Shown here one piece after another: positions 62,316 through 64,000 of a stretch of 64,000 nucleotides of DNA. The stretch covers positions 496,001-560,000 of the forward strand of contig NZ_MBDL01000001.1 in NCBI RefSeq assembly GCF_001707755.1, read 5' to 3'. The number at the start of each line of letters is the position of its first letter. The first letter of the stretch is position 1. Source of the DNA: Acinetobacter celticus (GTDB lineage: Bacteria; Pseudomonadota; Gammaproteobacteria; Pseudomonadales; Moraxellaceae). A program made the translations under genes and the position numbers. The notes under the pieces were generated by a model. That model was not told the DNA's origin. It saw only the letters and a list, made by a program, of their open reading frames with translations, and searched no databases.

Positions 62316-63008
62316 ATGACAGAACAACCGATAACGACAACACCGCAGAAAAATAGCCAAAAAGAGCGCCAGTTCAAAGGCATGTCACTGACTGAACGTA
62401 AACAATTGCGTCGTGAAAAACTCATTGAAGCAGGCATTGAAGCCTACGGCACGCATGGTTTTTTCTCTGTTACGGTCAAAGATATTTGTAATGAAGCCAA
62501 GCTGACCGAACGCTATTTTTATGAGTCATTCAAAAAAAGTGAAAACTTATTTCAAACCATTTTTTTAAAATTGATTGATGAACTGCAACAAAACGTCATG
62601 CAAGCCATTATGCAAGCATCGACCGATCCGAAAAAAATGATTGAAGCAGGTTTAACTGCATTATTGACGACCTTAAAAGATAATCCACGTATGGCACGGA
62701 TTATTTATATTGATGCCATGTTGGTGCAAGAACTGCATAACCAAGCCACGATTCATGAAACCATGTCCCGTTTTGACCGGATGATTCATGCTTTTGTCAT
62801 GCTGATGATGCCCAATATTGACCGTTCGGAACGCGAAATTTCCTTGGTCGCGACAGGACTCAATGGTTATGTCACACAAATTGCCATTCGTTGGGTCATG
62901 AGTGGATTTAAACAATCGATGGATGAGGTTTTATCTTCGTGTAGTCTGGTATTCTTATCTTTACTGAATGTTTTCTCTGAAAATAACCTCGCGTTGAAAA
63001 AAAATTAG
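62316..63008 (+). CDS. TetR-family transcriptional regulator
   Basis: 230 residues. The helix-turn-helix is about 30-80 (VTVKDICNEAKLTERYFYES). The C-terminal half is an all-helical ligand and dimer domain. It lies divergent from the SDR gene and shares an upstream region with a perfect palindrome, so it most likely represses the SDR gene and itself until a ligand (perhaps an SDR substrate) binds. The start is supported by length only; no strong ribosome site is seen. Confidence 0.87.
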   Translation: MTEQPITTTPQKNSQKERQFKGMSLTERKQLRREKLIEAGIEAYGTHGFFSVTVKDICNEAKLTERYFYESFKKSENLFQTIFLKLIDELQQNVMQAIMQASTDPKKMIEAGLTALLTTLKDNPRMARIIYIDAMLVQELHNQATIHETMSRFDRMIHAFVMLMMPNIDRSEREISLVATGLNGYVTQIAIRWVMSGFKQSMDEVLSSCSLVFLSLLNVFSENNLALKKN

Positions 63009-63148
63009 TCGTGATTTGTGACGCTAAAAATATTTTCATTAATTTATTTAAAAACAATTGGTTATTTTTAAATAAAATAGGTTTTTCACTCAAATATTTG
63101 TCACAAAAGCTTTCAAAAATAGGGTTCCCCTACCTTTTTGCAATGATA

Positions 63149-63184
63149 CTGTCATAATTAATCTTTGTAATAAGCCTGTCATAA
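63149..63184 (+). promoter_or_regulatory. Pho-box-like direct repeats upstream of phoB
   Basis: Two exact copies of CTGTCATAA (63149-63157 and 63176-63184), 27 bp apart, resemble PhoB half-sites (CTGTCAT). They lie 44-79 bp before the phoB start and point to autoregulation. Canonical Pho boxes have half-sites 11 bp apart, so the spacing is not standard. Confidence 0.55.
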
Positions 63185-63227
63185 ATATAAAACGGTCCAC
63201 CGTTTACATGAAATAGGGTATTGCGCT

Positions 63228-63938
63228 GTGAAAGATGACTACATTTTGATTGTCGACGATGAACTCCCAATTCGGGAAATGATCCATACGTCTTTAGATA
63301 TGGCAGGTTTTCAATGCCAACAAGCAGAAGATGCGAAACAAGCGCATCAAATGATCGTAGATCAGCGCCCTGTCCTTATCCTATTAGATTGGATGATGCC
63401 TGGCGGTGTGAGCGGTGTAGATTTATGCCGTCGTCTAAAACGAGATGAAAGCTTATCTGAAATTCCCGTCATTATGTTGACTGCTCGTGGCGAAGAAGAC
63501 CATAAAGTACAAGGTCTAGACGCTGGTGCAGATGACTACATGACCAAGCCGTTTTCTACCCGTGAGCTGGTTTCACGTATTAAAGCGGTATTGCGTCGCT
63601 CAAATGCCTTGGGGGGTGAAAAAACCATTGATGCCAATGGCCTCATCTTAGATCCAGTCAGTCAGCGCGTCAGCCATGGTGACTGTATTTTAGAAATGGG
63701 CCCAACGGAATACCGTCTATTGGCATTCTTTATGACCCATCCAGAACGTGCTTATACACGCGCTCAATTACTCGACCAAGTTTGGGGCGGAAACGTGTAT
63801 ATTGAAGACCGTACCATTGACGTACATATCCGTCGTCTACGCAAAGTATTAGAACCTTATGGTGCTGACCGCTTTGTACAAACAGTTCGCGGTACAGGCT
63901 ATCGTTTTTCTACCCGTGCGGATGCCGCTTTCGGTTAG
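63228..63938 (+). CDS. phoB: Phosphate regulon response regulator PhoB
   Basis: 236 residues from a GTG start. The receiver domain (about 1-125) has acidic pocket D10 D11 and phospho-acceptor D54 in [15 protein letters not shown] carries the conserved Lys. The C-terminal winged helix (about 135-230) has [20 protein letters not shown] and [18 protein letters not shown]. Length and sequence match PhoB. It turns on phosphate-starvation genes when phosphorylated by PhoR. The next gene begins 24 bp on. Confidence 0.93.
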   Translation: MKDDYILIVDDELPIREMIHTSLDMAGFQCQQAEDAKQAHQMIVDQRPVLILLDWMMPGGVSGVDLCRRLKRDESLSEIPVIMLTARGEEDHKVQGLDAGADDYMTKPFSTRELVSRIKAVLRRSNALGGEKTIDANGLILDPVSQRVSHGDCILEMGPTEYRLLAFFMTHPERAYTRAQLLDQVWGGNVYIEDRTIDVHIRRLRKVLEPYGADRFVQTVRGTGYRFSTRADAAFG

Positions 63939-63962
63939 TGTTTTTTAGGTTAATTGCATTTT

Positions 63963-64000
63963 ATGTACGAACCATATCCCGTCCCAGAACTGGCGCGTGA
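63963..64000 (+). CDS. phoR: Start of a gene after phoB, probably phoR (cut by the window edge)
   Basis: An ATG at 63963 opens a frame MYEPYPVPELAR that runs out of the window. Its position 24 bp after phoB is that of the sensor kinase PhoR, which it is likely to be; only 12 residues are visible, so the call rests on context. Confidence 0.5.
   Translation, partial: MYEPYPVPELAR

Overview
The window looks like chromosomal DNA of an Acinetobacter species. It is AT-rich. It has a 16S-tRNA-Ile-tRNA-Ala-23S-5S rRNA operon, a gammaproteobacterial atpIBEFHAGDC operon, the order def-LysM-dprA-tsaC, a zur-znuCB/znuA zinc locus, phoBR, and Acinetobacter-style VgrG and aromatic-acid transporter proteins. 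I could not assign a species. No insertion sequence, prophage, integrase or CRISPR array was seen.

Layout. 1-6639 (minus) is a three-gene operon of exported DUF11-type repeat proteins; the last gene runs off the left edge. 7276-8908 is a sodium:amino-acid symporter (MetP type) with its 47-residue partner MetS. 9386-11711 holds a small outer-membrane barrel gene and an aromatic-acid MFS transporter. 12301-18008 is the rRNA operon on the minus strand, with terminator, processing stems and promoter visible. 18250-22829 has a TetR regulator divergent from an MpaB/DUF2236 oxygenase, then a TonB-dependent copper receptor with a DUF2946 protein. 22925-31215 is mainly housekeeping: peptide deformylase, LysM protein, DprA, TsaC, a DMT transporter with a divergent AraC regulator, glutathione peroxidase, a lipoprotein and a small kinase. 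31363-38544 is the complete F1Fo ATP synthase operon. 38716-41758 is the zinc uptake locus with a textbook Zur box. 41790-43851 has a small membrane protein, a LysE exporter and a Dyp-type peroxidase.

43896-50826 is the main accessory region: a type VI secretion VgrG with an unusual helical insertion and a transthyretin-like C-terminal extension, a two-LysM plus M15-peptidase protein that looks like its cell-wall-degrading cargo, and three AT-rich genes for exported proteins of unknown family, the nearest of which is a candidate immunity gene.

51030-53673 holds a methionine aminotransferase-like enzyme and a MATE pump. 53797-60960 looks like a sulfur-scavenging locus for sulfate esters or sulfonates: ABC ATPase, two permeases, binding protein, porin, SsuF-like molybdopterin-binding protein, a Crp/Fnr regulator and an AtsK-like 2-oxoglutarate dioxygenase. 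Perfect palindromes lie next to the regulator. 61241-63008 is a short-chain dehydrogenase divergent from a TetR regulator, with a perfect palindrome over the dehydrogenase promoter. 63228-64000 is phoB and the start of phoR, preceded by Pho-box-like repeats.

Most likely new biology: the VgrG/M15 effector/candidate immunity cassette, the DUF11 exported-protein operon, and the Crp-controlled sulfur cluster.
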